Source: Actinomadura sp. NBRC 104425
Lineage (GTDB): Bacteria > Actinomycetota > Actinomycetes > Streptosporangiales > Streptosporangiaceae
DNA length: 64,000 nucleotides
Direction: 5' to 3'
Assembly (NCBI RefSeq): GCF_030269545.1
Contig: NZ_BSTN01000015.1
Span: 62,001-126,000, forward strand
In this document: piece by piece, positions 7,811 to 17,152 of the stretch
How positions within the stretch are numbered: position 1 is the stretch's first letter
Layout of the letters: each line of letters starts with the position of its first letter
Program-made: the position numbers and the translations under genes
Notes under the pieces: model-generated
What the model saw: only the letters and a program-made list of their open reading frames with translations
Databases searched by the model: none
Told to the model about the DNA's origin: nothing

Positions 7811-10291
7811 CTAGCGGAGGCGGCGCGGCCCCAGTTCGGGGCGCGGGCCCACGGGGCGCTGCAGGCGCAGCGACGCTCGCCGCACCGACACCCCGGAGGC
7901 GTCCACGAGGACCGGGTCGAGTTCCAGGCGCGCCACCTCGGGAAGGTCGTCGGCCAGGCGCGCCACGCGCAAAAGCAGCTCCTCCAGCGCCCCCACGTCC
8001 ACCGGGTCGGCGCCGCGGTGGCCCAGCAGCAGCGGAGCGGTGCGGATCGCCCGCACCATCTCGGCGGCGTCCACGTCCGACAGGGGCGCCAGGCGGTAGG
8101 CCCGGTCGTCCAGCAGCGCGGCGGTCTCGTCGGCCAGGCCGAACGATACGATCGCGCCGAACGAGGGGTCCTCCCTGGTGGAGATGCACGTCCGCACGCC
8201 GCCGCGATCTTCCGACGCGACCGGCTCCCCCACCGTGACGCCGTAGCAGCGCAGCAGTTCGGCGGCCCGCTCGGGGGAGGACTCCTCCGGGGCGTCGCCG
8301 GAGTCCAGCCACTCCTCCACGAGCCTGCGTGCGCCCTTGCGGTCGACGTCGGGCAGGTCGGGGACGCGCCCGGGCGGCCGCCGCCGCCACTGTGCGTACC
8401 GGACCACGTAGGCCAGGGCGCGCACCGCGTCCTCCGGCGCCGGGTAGGACGGGATGGAACCCGCGGCCGCCGTCCCGTCGGGCCCGGCGACGCGCAGCTC
8501 CTCGGGCATGCCCTTCATGCCCAGGTACGTGGCGACGATCGGCTTGGGGCTGTCGGCCGCCAGCTTGAGGATGCGTTCGGGCACGTGCACGTCGTAGCCG
8601 CCGATGGTGGGCGGGGTGAACAGCGCCACCACCGCGTCGACCTCGTCGTCGTCGAGCGCGCCGGCCAGCGCCGCCTCGTACTGGGCGGCGCCCGCCCGCG
8701 GCCCCAGGTCGACGGGGGGACGCACCTCCAGGCCGAGGGCCATGGCCGCGTCCTGGGCCAGCAGCCGCAGCGAGTCGGAGTTGTCGATGATCGCGATGCG
8801 GTTCCCGCGGGGCAGCGGCTGGTAGGCCAGCAGCTGCGCCACGTCGAACAGCTCCGACAGGTCCTCGACCCGGATCACCCCGGCCTGCGCGAACAGCGCG
8901 CTGACCGCGTGGTCGGGCAGGCTGAGCGCCTGCGCCGCGTGGCCCAGCGGCACCCCCTGCGTGCTGCGTCCGCTCTTGACCGCCACGATGGGCTTGCGGC
9001 GGCCGAGCCGGCGCGCCAGCCGGGCGAACTTGCGCGGGTTGCCCAGCGACTCCAGGTACAGCAGGACGGCCTTGGTGGCCGGGTCCTCCTCCCAGTACTG
9101 CATGAGGTCGTTGCCGGACACGTCCGCCCGGTTGCCCGCCGACACGAACGTGGACAGGCCGAGGCCGCGTTCGGCCGTCCGCTGCAGGATCGCGATGCCG
9201 AGGGCGCCCGACTGCGAGAAGAACCCCACGGGGCCGCGCCCCGGCATGGTGGGGGCCAGGGTCGCGTTCAGCCGCACGTCCGGGTCGGTGTTGGCGATGC
9301 CCAGGCAGTTGGGGCCGACCACGCGCATCCCGTAGGCGCGGGCCAGGCGCACCAGCTCCTCCTGGCGTTTCCGGCCCTCCGGGCCCGTCTCGCCGAACCC
9401 GGACGACACCACCACCAGGCCGTGCACGCCCTTGCCCGCGCACTGCTGGACGACCTCGTGCACGGCGTCGGCGCGCACGGCCACCACCGCCAGGTCCACC
9501 TCGTCGGGGATGTCGAGCACCGACGCGTACGCCCGCACCCCCGCCACCGCCGTCGCGGTCGGGTGCACGGGGTAGACGGGGCCGCTGAAGTCCCCGTACA
9601 GCAGGTTGCGCAGCACCGTGTGGCCGACGCTGTGCTCGGTGCGGCTCGCGCCGATCACCGCCACCGACCGGGGGAACAGCAGCCGCTGGATCGACCGCGA
9701 CTCGGCCCGGTGCTCGCGCGCCGCCATGACCTCCACGGACGTCTCGGTGGGCTCCAGATCGAGCACCAGCTCGATCACGCCCTCCTCGAACCGCTGCTCG
9801 GCCCGGTATCCGGCCTCGCGGAACACCCTGGTCATCCGCCGGTTCTCGGGCAGCACGCTGGCCACGAACCGGCGCACGCCCCGCTCCCGCGCGGCCGCCG
9901 CGATGTGCTCCAGCAGCACCGCGCCCAGGCCCCGCCCCTGGTGGGCGTCCTCGACCAGGAACGCCACCTCCGCGGTGGTGCCCGGCTTGTCGCCGTCGGC
10001 CAACCGGTCGTAGCGGACCACCGCCACCATCTCGGTGCCGATCGTGGCGATCAGCGCGACCCGGCGGTCGTGGTCGACGGTGGTGAAGTGCGCGACCTCG
10101 CGGTCCGACAGCGTCGGCCGGGGCGAGAAGAACCGGTAGTAGATCGACTCGGGCGACAGCCGGGCGTAGAACGCGCGCAGCAGCGGGCCGTCCTCGGGCC
10201 GGATCGGACGCAGGTGCGCGGTTCCGCCGTCGGTCAGGACGACGTCCGCCTCCCAGTGGTCCGGATAACCCCCGGCATGCCGTTCGGTCAC
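7811..10291 (-). CDS. Bifunctional GNAT acetyltransferase / acyl-CoA synthetase (ADP-forming type), protein acetyltransferase Pat-like
   Basis: An 826-aa protein. Residues ~15-180 are a GNAT domain (LRPIRPEDGPLLRAFYARLS; acetyl-CoA loop EDAHQGRGLGAVLL). Then comes a CoA-binding Rossmann domain (FPRSVAVIGASRTEHSVGHTV) and succinyl-CoA-ligase-like flavodoxin domains (VVGPNCLGIAN; GFFSQSGALG). The C-terminal ~200 residues are an ATP-grasp-like region that looks shortened. The N-terminal GNAT position is the actinobacterial order, the reverse of Salmonella Pat. The likely role is acetyl-CoA-dependent lysine acetylation that restrains metabolic enzymes such as acyl-CoA synthetases (family inference). 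The GTG at 10291 (MTERHAGG) is chosen because the domain begins there. It is divergent from pfkB. Confidence 0.88.
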   Translation of the reverse strand: MTERHAGGYPDHWEADVVLTDGGTAHLRPIRPEDGPLLRAFYARLSPESIYYRFFSPRPTLSDREVAHFTTVDHDRRVALIATIGTEMVAVVRYDRLADGDKPGTTAEVAFLVEDAHQGRGLGAVLLEHIAAAARERGVRRFVASVLPENRRMTRVFREAGYRAEQRFEEGVIELVLDLEPTETSVEVMAAREHRAESRSIQRLLFPRSVAVIGASRTEHSVGHTVLRNLLYGDFSGPVYPVHPTATAVAGVRAYASVLDIPDEVDLAVVAVRADAVHEVVQQCAGKGVHGLVVVSSGFGETGPEGRKRQEELVRLARAYGMRVVGPNCLGIANTDPDVRLNATLAPTMPGRGPVGFFSQSGALGIAILQRTAERGLGLSTFVSAGNRADVSGNDLMQYWEEDPATKAVLLYLESLGNPRKFARLARRLGRRKPIVAVKSGRSTQGVPLGHAAQALSLPDHAVSALFAQAGVIRVEDLSELFDVAQLLAYQPLPRGNRIAIIDNSDSLRLLAQDAAMALGLEVRPPVDLGPRAGAAQYEAALAGALDDDEVDAVVALFTPPTIGGYDVHVPERILKLAADSPKPIVATYLGMKGMPEELRVAGPDGTAAAGSIPSYPAPEDAVRALAYVVRYAQWRRRPPGRVPDLPDVDRKGARRLVEEWLDSGDAPEESSPERAAELLRCYGVTVGEPVASEDRGGVRTCISTREDPSFGAIVSFGLADETAALLDDRAYRLAPLSDVDAAEMVRAIRTAPLLLGHRGADPVDVGALEELLLRVARLADDLPEVARLELDPVLVDASGVSVRRASLRLQRPVGPRPELGPRRLR

Positions 10292-10459
10292 GTACCAGAG
10301 GGTAAGGCACGGTTGTCGGGGCGGCGGCGGCCGGTGAAAACGCGGTGTTCCCGGTTTCGCTGCGCGTTCGAGACCTAATCGGGGGTCAAGAACTGTTACG
10401 GTCGAGCACACGCCCTGTATGCCGCTCGCGCGGGCCGTGTTGATCGAGGTGATGACTCC

Positions 10460-11383
10460 ATGACGCGCGTGGTCGTGGTCGGCGATCTGATGACAGACAC
10501 CGTGGCACGTGCCGCCTACCCCTTGGCCAAGGGCAGCGACACGCCCGCCGCGGTGACGACGCACGGAGGCGGCTCGGGCGCCAACGTCGCCTCCTGGCTG
10601 GCCCTTGAGGGCGTCGAGGTGGCGTTCGTGGGCCGTCGCGGCTCCGACATCGCGGGCCGGAACCGGGACATGGAGCTGATGGGGTACGGCGTCGACGCCC
10701 GCCTGGTCATGGACTCCGAGCGTCCCACCGGCACCTGCGTGGTGCTCGTCACCCACAAGGGCGACCGCACCATGCTGTCGGACCCGGGCGCCAACGCGGC
10801 GCTGCTGCCCGAGGACGTCGAACGGTGCCGGGACCTGTTCACCCAGGGCGCCCACCTGCACCTGTCCGGCTACTCCCTGATCAACGAGGGCTCCCGCAAG
10901 GCCGCCACACGCGCCCTCGAACTGGCCGCCCAGGCGCAGATGTCGATCTCGGTGGACGCCGGCTCGTCCTCCCCGCTCAAGCGCATGGGCGCCGAGCCGT
11001 TCCTGGAGTGGACGCAGGGTGCCCGCCTGCTCGTGGTGGACGAACGCGAGGCCGAGGTGCTGACCGGCCGGGACAAGCCCGCCGCGGCCGCCAAGGTGCT
11101 CACCGCCTGGTACCCCCAGGTCGTGATCAAGCTGGGCGCCGAGGGCGCCCTGTGGTACACCAACGGCCGCCCCGAACCGGTCACCGTCGCCGCCGAACCC
11201 ATCGACAAGATCGTCGACGGCACCGGTGCGGGCGACGCGTTCATCGCCGGCTTCCTCCCCGCCTGGCTGGACGGCAAGCCCCCGGCCGAGGCCCTGTCCG
11301 CCGGCTGCCGCCTGGCCGCCCAGGCCCTCCAGCACCTGGGCGCCCGCCCGACGCTCGACGTGGTGGACAACCAGATCAAGTAA
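10460..11383 (+). CDS. PfkB-family carbohydrate kinase
   Basis: A 307-aa ribokinase-fold sugar or nucleoside kinase. The N-terminal glycine motif (THGGGSGANVASWLA) contacts substrate. The C-terminal PfkB signature DGTGAGDAFIAGF holds the anion hole and catalytic base Asp259. The sugar specificity cannot be read from sequence; ribokinase- or adenosine-kinase-like substrates are possible. The ATG at 10460 begins MTRVVVVGDLMTD, the standard beta strand of the fold. The gene is divergent from the acetyltransferase, with 168 bp between them, and is followed by a long inverted repeat at 11399-11463 that probably ends transcription. Confidence 0.88.
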   Translation: MTRVVVVGDLMTDTVARAAYPLAKGSDTPAAVTTHGGGSGANVASWLALEGVEVAFVGRRGSDIAGRNRDMELMGYGVDARLVMDSERPTGTCVVLVTHKGDRTMLSDPGANAALLPEDVERCRDLFTQGAHLHLSGYSLINEGSRKAATRALELAAQAQMSISVDAGSSSPLKRMGAEPFLEWTQGARLLVVDEREAEVLTGRDKPAAAAKVLTAWYPQVVIKLGAEGALWYTNGRPEPVTVAAEPIDKIVDGTGAGDAFIAGFLPAWLDGKPPAEALSAGCRLAAQALQHLGARPTLDVVDNQIK

Positions 11384-11893
11384 CCCGCCGTTGGGCGTGC
11401 GGCCCCCGGCCGAGCCGACAGCCCGTCACTGCGCCACTCCGGGCCACTCCGGCCGGGGGCCGCCCCCGACGCCGGCGGAGCCACAAGGCGGCCGCCGAAA
11501 CCGCCCAGGCCCGCTCCCCACCCCAACACCGTCCCGCCACACCACCCGGCTGCCGGTGCGGCGATCACCAAGAGCGACCAGGCGGCACAACCGACATTCC
11601 GACAGCTGCGAGCAACCGGGCGACAAACGACCCACCGGGACCAACCGCGCGCCGGCACGACAGCACCGCGAACGACCGTGCGGCCATGGACGATCGGACG
11701 GTCAACAGGCCCGGGGAGAGCAGCCGAGCGTGCCGGCAACACCGCCACGGACAACCCGGCGGCCACGAACAGCCAGGCAGTCGGGCGCGGCACCCGCACG
11801 AGCGGCCGGGCGGCGCGGACGGCCGGATGATCATGAGGCTCGGGGGGAGCGGCCGGGTGCGCTGGGGCGGCGGCGCCGTGGTTCGGCGGGGCG
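11384..11893. other. Intergenic region with no supported gene
   Basis: A 510-bp gap between pfkB and the LysR regulator, which are convergent. It opens with the inverted repeat listed separately. The remainder is CGGC/ACCG-rich and weaker in third-position bias than its neighbours. Open frames on either strand lack ribosome binding sites and recognisable domains. I see no RNA gene. Confidence 0.6.
11399..11463 (+). terminator. Long-arm inverted repeat after pfkB (candidate terminator)
   Basis: Perfect 14-bp arms GCGGCCCCCGGCCG (11399-11412) and CGGCCGGGGGCCGC (11450-11463) enclose a 37-nt loop, beginning 15 nt after the pfkB stop. No T-run follows, as is common for actinomycete terminators. 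The long loop makes strict intrinsic termination uncertain. It could also serve the convergent LysR gene. Confidence 0.5.
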
Positions 11894-12952
11894 TCAGGGG
11901 GTGCGGTGGGTGCGGCCGTCCTCTTGGACGGCCGTCCAAAGGCGGTTGAGCGGGTGTTCGTTCGCGTACCGCATGAGATCGGCCCGGTGGACGAACGCGC
12001 CCGTCATGATCTCCACCCGGGGCTCCCGGTCGTCGCGCAGGTCGAGGGAGCGCAGCGGGACGCCGCCGGCATCGCTGTCGGAGGCCATCCGGCGGCCGAT
12101 GGACGGCGTGACGATCATGCAGCCGCGGACGAAGCCGGAGCGCAGCAGCGACAGCCCGTAGTGGACGTCGTCGATGTCGGCCACCACGTCGAGCCGGTCG
12201 CGGAAGCCGGGCCCGTACCAGCTGCTCAGATAGTCGGCGACCAGCCCGGCCGGGGGCACCACGAGCGGCAGCCCGGCCAGTGCGGTGGTGCCGACCGCGT
12301 CGCCGGGCAGTTCGCTCTCGGTGAGGTTGGTCAACAGCATGGGACGGCCGCGGGCGAACTCGACCACCTCGTAGTCGGCGAGGCGGCGGTCGTCCCCCGA
12401 CCTGCTGACGATGCTGCCGCACATGAGGTCGACCTGCCGCGACTCCAGGCGGCTCCACAGGTCCCGGGTGCGCACGTGGACGACCTTGAACTCCACCTCC
12501 TGGCGGCGGAACTGCTCGGCGACCCGGTCCCAGGCCCGGGAGATGATCGGAAGGGTGAACTCGGTGGTGCCGACGGTCAGCATCCGGCCCAGGCGCCGCC
12601 GGCTGCGCTGGATGGACTCCTGCCACTGCGTCAGGGTGCTGCGGGCCAGCCGGACCGCGGCCTCCCCCGTCTCGGTGAACAGGAAGTCCTTGCCGCGCCC
12701 CTGCCGGATGGTCAGCACCTCGCCGCACAGCGCCTGGCAGTTCCGGTTGAGCGTGTTGAGCTGTTTCTGGACGCTGGACTGCTCGCGGCCCAGGGCCCGT
12801 GCGGCGCGCAGGGCCGAGCCGGTCTCGTACACCGCCAGCAGCGTCCGGAGCTGATCGAACGTGGTGTCCAGCAGGGCGGGCGGGCAGTCCAGCAACTCGT
12901 CAAGGGCCCGCTGGGCGGTCGCGTGCGCATGGGTCGAGGCAGCCACGGACAC
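11894..12952 (-). CDS. LysR-family transcriptional regulator
   Basis: A 352-aa regulator. Residues ~30-95 form a winged helix-turn-helix (FDQLRTLLAVYETGSALRAA, then REQSSVQKQLNTLN), followed by a periplasmic-binding-fold effector domain (MLTVGTTEFTLPIISRAWDR; LPLVVPPAGLVADYLSSWYG). The N-terminal ~30-residue extension before the HTH is unusual. An ATG at 13021 is in frame, but the 23 codons between it and 12952 use ACA, TTT, CTA, GTA and GGA, unlike the rest of the gene, so the GTG at 12952 (or 12946) is preferred. A dyad at 13009-13030 would then lie in the promoter region and could be its own operator. No obvious target gene is adjacent; the next gene upstream is recQ in the same direction. 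Confidence 0.8.
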   Translation of the reverse strand: MSVAASTHAHATAQRALDELLDCPPALLDTTFDQLRTLLAVYETGSALRAARALGREQSSVQKQLNTLNRNCQALCGEVLTIRQGRGKDFLFTETGEAAVRLARSTLTQWQESIQRSRRRLGRMLTVGTTEFTLPIISRAWDRVAEQFRRQEVEFKVVHVRTRDLWSRLESRQVDLMCGSIVSRSGDDRRLADYEVVEFARGRPMLLTNLTESELPGDAVGTTALAGLPLVVPPAGLVADYLSSWYGPGFRDRLDVVADIDDVHYGLSLLRSGFVRGCMIVTPSIGRRMASDSDAGGVPLRSLDLRDDREPRVEIMTGAFVHRADLMRYANEHPLNRLWTAVQEDGRTHRTP

Positions 12953-13414
12953 GGACGTTACTAGCTTTCCACCCCGGTTCGCTGGAAATGGCCGCCGGTG
13001 GAGTTCAACGGGAAATGTCATTATTGCCCGTCGAACTGATCATGAAGTGTCCTCGGATTCCATTCGGACGTTTTACGATCATGAAAATCCCCCGCTCCGG
13101 TTCCCGAGCGGTCCCACCTCCCGGACCTGCGGCAATGCCGCCGCCCTCCGGTCGGTGCGGCCCTGATCTTCGGCGCTGCGGGCCGATGCGGGCGCGACGG
13201 TGCCCGGTGTTCGCGAGGGTTCCGGCGATGCGGCGTTCCGCGGCTCGCCGTCGAGAACACCCTCCGGCATCCTGCGGAGAACGGACCGGCGCATTTCCGT
13301 CCGCCGATAAGCGGCACGGCGGGCCCGGTGCGGCCGCCGCATGCCACCGGACGCCGCGGCCCTCCCTCCGGCGGGGGCCGTCCTGGGCGGCGCTGCGCAC
13401 TCTGCGGCCGGGGT
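12953..13414. other. Intergenic region with dyad and repeated GATCATGAA motif
   Basis: A 460-bp gap between recQ and the LysR gene, both on the minus strand. It holds a dyad at 13009-13030 and two copies of GATCATGAA (13038-13046 and 13077-13085, 39 bp apart). The base composition is less GC-rich near 13000-13090, as expected of a promoter. No supported ORF is seen in the remaining 300 bp. Confidence 0.5.
13009..13030. promoter_or_regulatory. Imperfect dyad upstream of LysR gene (candidate operator)
   Basis: The top strand reads CGGG-A-AAT-N6-ATT-G-CCCG: 4-bp outer and 3-bp inner arms are symmetric around a six-base centre. It lies 57 bp upstream of the preferred GTG start of the LysR regulator and spans the alternative ATG. 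A LysR-type autoregulatory site is a reasonable inference, not proven. Confidence 0.35.
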
Positions 13415-15532
13415 TCATGACGTGACGGCCAGGGTGAGGGGGAGGACGCCGGGGGCGCCGGCGTTTCGGAGGAGGCGGGCGGCCACGGTGACGGTCCAGC
13501 CGGTTTCGATGCGGTCGTCGACGAGGAGGATGGGGCCGTCGGTTCCCCGGACGGCCGCGGCCGTGTCGTCGGGCAGGGCGAGGGCTTGCCACACCGAGCG
13601 CAGCCGCTGGGCGCTGTTGTGGCGGCGAGGCACCGGGTCGCCCACCGGCGTGATCTCGCCCAGGTAAGGCAGGCGGCCGGTCCGGGCGATCTGTTCGGCG
13701 AGGTCGCGGATCAGGCGGGGGCGGGTGCGGGATCCGATCGAGACGACGGCGGCGGGGCGTTGCGGCCAGTCCCAGGCGGCCAGCACCTCGACCACGGCGT
13801 CGAACACCTCGGCGGGGACGTCGGTGTCGGGTGCGCCGTCGGCCAGCAGCTCGCGCAGGCGGTTGCCCCAGCCGATGTCGGTGAGCCGGCCCAGCGCGCG
13901 GCCCTCCTCGGCGACCTCGCCGGCGGCGATGCGGCCGGAGACGCCGAGGTCGTCCTTGACGCCGGTGGGCCACATCCGGCGGGGCGGCACGGCGACGCCG
14001 GGGCGGCGCAGCCGGTCGCGGGCGCGGGCGGCGCCGGCGTCGCTGACGTCGGTGGGCCAGTGGCGGCCGGTGCAGTTGTCGCAGCGGCCGCAGGGGGCGG
14101 CGGCGGGGTCGTCCAGCCGACGGCGCAGGAACTCCTCGCGGCACCCGTCGGTGGCGATGTACTCCAGCATGGCGCGCTGCTCGCGGGCGCGTTCGGCGGC
14201 GACGCGTTCGTAGCGGGCGCTGTCGTAGGTCCATGGACGGCCCGTGGCCACCCAGCCGCCCTTGACCCGCTGCACGGCCCCGTCCACGTCCAGGACCTTG
14301 AGCATCATCTCCAGGCGGCTGCGGCCCAGGTCGACGCGGGGTTCGAGGGCGCCGGTCGACAGCGGGCGCCCGGCCGCGGCGAGCGCGTCGAGGGTGGCGC
14401 GCACCACCGGTTCGGGCGGGAACGCCAGACCGGCGAAGTAGGCCCAGATGGCGCGGTCCTCGGCGCCGGGCAGCAGGATCGCCTCGGCGCGGTCGACGCG
14501 CCGGCCGGCCCGCCCGATCTGCTGGTAGTAGGCCACCGGGGACTGGGGGGCGCCCAGGTGCACGATGAAGCCGAGATCGGGTTTGTCGAACCCCATGCCG
14601 AGCGCGCTGGTGGCCACGATGGCTTTGAGCTTGTTGTCGAGCAGGTCGCGTTCGGCGCGCAGGCGGTCGTCGGGGTCGGTCTTCCCGGAGTAGGCGGCGA
14701 CCTCGTAACCGCGGTCGCGCAGGAAGCCGGCGACCTCCTGCGCGGCGGCCACGGTCAGCGTGTAGACGATGCCGGAGCCGGGCAGCCGGTCGAGGTGCTC
14801 GGCCAGCCAGGCGACGCGCTGCTCGGTGGTCGGCAGCCGGACCACGGCCAGCCGCAGGGACTCGCGCGCCAGCGGCCCGCGCAGCACCAGCGCCTCGCCG
14901 TCGGCCGGGTCGATGAGCTGCTCGGCGATGTCCTGGGTGACGCGGGCGTTGGCGGTGGCGGTGGTGGCCAGGACGGGGATCCCGGCGGGCAGGTCGGCGA
15001 GGAGGGTGCGCAGGCGGCGGTAGTCGGGGCGGAAGTCGTGCCCCCAGTCGGAGACGCAGTGCGCCTCGTCCACGACGACCAGGCCCGCCTCGGCGGCCAG
15101 GCGGGGCATGACCAGGTCGCGGAAGTCGGGGTTGCCGAGCCGTTCGGGGCTGACCAGCAGCACGTCGACCGCGCCCGCGGCGACCTCGGCGAAGATCTGG
15201 TCCCAGTCGGCGGTGTTGGCCGAGTTGACGGTGCGGGCGCGGATGCCCGCCCCGGCGGCCGCGTCGATCTGGTTGCGCATCAGCGCCAGCAGGGGCGACA
15301 CGATCACCGTGGGGCCGGCGCCGCGGTCGCGCAGCAGCCGGGTCGCCACGAAGTAGACCGCGGACTTGCCCCAGCCGGTGCGCTGCACGACGAGGGCCCG
15401 CCGCCGCTCGGCCACCAGGGCGCGGATGGCGGTCCACTGGTCGTCGCGCAGCCGGGCGTCATCGCCGGCGAGGGCGCGCAGGCACCGTTCGGCCTCGTCG
15501 CGGAGCGTCTCCGCCGTCTCTGCTGTGGTCAT
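13415..15532 (-). CDS. recQ: RecQ-family ATP-dependent DNA helicase with C-terminal phosphoribosyltransferase-like region
   Basis: A 705-aa superfamily 2 helicase. The Walker A-type loop is QRTGWGKSAVYF and motif II is DEAH in VVVDEAHCVSDWGHDF. Motif VI lies near QQIGRAGRR. The RecQ-Ct zinc site is at ~440-475 (CREEF, then CGRCDNC). The C-terminal ~150 residues lack an HRDC domain. They instead contain ILLVDDRIETGWT, the PRPP-binding-loop signature of type I phosphoribosyltransferases, so this is a helicase-PRTase fusion as in other actinobacterial RecQ proteins. It unwinds 3'-tailed duplexes in repair and recombination (family knowledge). The ATG at 15532 is the only good start. Confidence 0.88.
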   Translation of the reverse strand: MTTAETAETLRDEAERCLRALAGDDARLRDDQWTAIRALVAERRRALVVQRTGWGKSAVYFVATRLLRDRGAGPTVIVSPLLALMRNQIDAAAGAGIRARTVNSANTADWDQIFAEVAAGAVDVLLVSPERLGNPDFRDLVMPRLAAEAGLVVVDEAHCVSDWGHDFRPDYRRLRTLLADLPAGIPVLATTATANARVTQDIAEQLIDPADGEALVLRGPLARESLRLAVVRLPTTEQRVAWLAEHLDRLPGSGIVYTLTVAAAQEVAGFLRDRGYEVAAYSGKTDPDDRLRAERDLLDNKLKAIVATSALGMGFDKPDLGFIVHLGAPQSPVAYYQQIGRAGRRVDRAEAILLPGAEDRAIWAYFAGLAFPPEPVVRATLDALAAAGRPLSTGALEPRVDLGRSRLEMMLKVLDVDGAVQRVKGGWVATGRPWTYDSARYERVAAERAREQRAMLEYIATDGCREEFLRRRLDDPAAAPCGRCDNCTGRHWPTDVSDAGAARARDRLRRPGVAVPPRRMWPTGVKDDLGVSGRIAAGEVAEEGRALGRLTDIGWGNRLRELLADGAPDTDVPAEVFDAVVEVLAAWDWPQRPAAVVSIGSRTRPRLIRDLAEQIARTGRLPYLGEITPVGDPVPRRHNSAQRLRSVWQALALPDDTAAAVRGTDGPILLVDDRIETGWTVTVAARLLRNAGAPGVLPLTLAVTS

Positions 15533-15678
15533 AGGTCCTTGCTATCAACGGCCCACGACACCGAGCACCAGAATCTCGTTCTGTGGATAACTCTTCGGGA
15601 GCGCGGAGGTATGGGCACGCGCCCGCCATGGGTACCCTGCCGGGACAGATCGGCGACGGCGGGAGGTTTCGGGCAGGC

Positions 15679-17055
15679 ATGGCGGATATCAGGGAGCGGC
15701 TGCGGCGCACGTGGAACGCCCTGATGGACGGGACGCCCGCCGAGCCGCCCGAGGACGAGCCGCCCGAGGTCGTCGACGCCCGCGCCATCGACCTGGTGCT
15801 GCGCGTGGGCGAGCTGCTGGTGGCCAGCGGCGAGTCCACCGAGCGGGTCAACGAGGCCATGCTGAGCCTGGCCGTGGCCTACGAGCTGCCGCGCGCGGAG
15901 GTCCAGGTGACCTTCACGAGCCTGCTGGTGTCGGCGCATCCCGGGGCCGGCGCGCCGCCGGTCACCGGCGCGCGCGCCATCCGGCGGCGCACCCCCGCGT
16001 TCTGGCGCCTCACCGCGTTGCACTCCCTGGTCCAGGACGCCTCGATCGGCATGCTGGACCTGGAGGAGGCGCACCGGCGGCTCCGGGAGATCAAGCGGGG
16101 CCGCGGCCCCTATCCCCCGTGGCTGATCGTGGTGTCGCTGGGGTTGATCGCCGCATCGGCCAGCGTGCTGGTGGGCGGCGGGCCCCTGGTGGCCGGGACC
16201 GCGTTCGTCGCCACGCTGCTGGGGGACCGTGCCGCCGCCGCCCTGGCCCGCCGCGGTGTCGCCGAGTTCTTCCAGCTCGCCGTGGCCGCCGCCATAGGCG
16301 CGACGGCCGCGGCCATGGTGGTGGCGTGGGCGGGCAACCCGGCCCGTGCGTCCACCATCGTCACCGGGGCGATCCTGGCGCTGCTGCCGGGTCGTCCCCT
16401 GGTGGCCAGCATCCAGGACGGCATCACCGGCGACCTGGTCAGCGCCGGCGCCCGCCTGCTGGAGGTCTTCTTCATCGTCGCGGCGATCGTGTCCGGGCTC
16501 GGCGTCGTCGTCTACGCGGCGGTCAAGCTGGACGTGCCGATCGACGTGGCGCACCTGCCGAACTTCCCCGCCCTCCTGCAGCCGGTGTCGGTGCTGGCGG
16601 CCGGGGCGGTGTCGCTCACGTTCGCGTTGTCGCTGGCCGCGCCGCGCCAGGTGCTCCCCGCGGCGGCTCTGGGCGGGGCGCTGATCTGGATCCTGTACGT
16701 CCTGCTGCTGAAGCTGGACGTGACGTCGGTCCTGGCGTCGGCCGTCTCCGCCGTCATCGTCGGCCTGCTGGGGAGCCTGCTGGCGCGCCGTCACCAGGCG
16801 CCCGCGCTGCCCTACATCGTCCCGGTGATCGGCCCCCTGCTCCCGGGGACGCTGCTGTACCGGGGCATGGTCGAGCTCAACACGGGCTCGCCGCAGACGG
16901 GCATGCTGAGCCTGATCGGGGCGCTGTCCACGGCGCTGGCGCTCGGCGCCGGGGTCAACCTGGGCAGGGAGCTCGTGCGCGCCTTCCAGCGCGTCGGCCT
17001 GGGCGCCTCCGGCAGGTGGGCCCGTCCGGCGGCCCGCCGCACCCGCGGCTACTGA
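15679..17055 (+). CDS. thrE: Threonine/serine exporter family protein (ThrE)
   Basis: A 458-aa inner membrane exporter. The N-terminal ~140 residues form the cytoplasmic ThrE/DUF1212 domain (LVLRVGELLVASGESTERVN, VQVTFTSLLVS). About ten hydrophobic segments follow from residue ~150 onward (for example LIVVSLGLIAASASVLVGGG). It would export threonine and serine by proton antiport (family knowledge). The ATG at 15679 follows GGGAGG. An in-frame GTG at 15583 and ATG at 15628 would add residues with atypical codons, so the shorter form is preferred. It is divergent from recQ. Confidence 0.85.
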   Translation: MADIRERLRRTWNALMDGTPAEPPEDEPPEVVDARAIDLVLRVGELLVASGESTERVNEAMLSLAVAYELPRAEVQVTFTSLLVSAHPGAGAPPVTGARAIRRRTPAFWRLTALHSLVQDASIGMLDLEEAHRRLREIKRGRGPYPPWLIVVSLGLIAASASVLVGGGPLVAGTAFVATLLGDRAAAALARRGVAEFFQLAVAAAIGATAAAMVVAWAGNPARASTIVTGAILALLPGRPLVASIQDGITGDLVSAGARLLEVFFIVAAIVSGLGVVVYAAVKLDVPIDVAHLPNFPALLQPVSVLAAGAVSLTFALSLAAPRQVLPAAALGGALIWILYVLLLKLDVTSVLASAVSAVIVGLLGSLLARRHQAPALPYIVPVIGPLLPGTLLYRGMVELNTGSPQTGMLSLIGALSTALALGAGVNLGRELVRAFQRVGLGASGRWARPAARRTRGY

Positions 17056-17152
17056 GTCCTCCGGGCCGCTCCCGGCGGACCATCGGGTGACGCCACCGCA
17101 GTCCCCTATGCCGCCGCCGGAAAATGTCGGTGGCGCCGGTTACGTTCGCGGC

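Noticed and set aside
11426..11799. Minus-strand ORFs in the pfkB-LysR gap
   Set aside because: No ribosome binding site, no coherent codon bias, no recognised content.
12953..13021. N-terminal extension of the LysR regulator from ATG 13021
   Set aside because: The 23 codons use A/T-ending triplets unlike the gene body and no ribosome binding site precedes the ATG.
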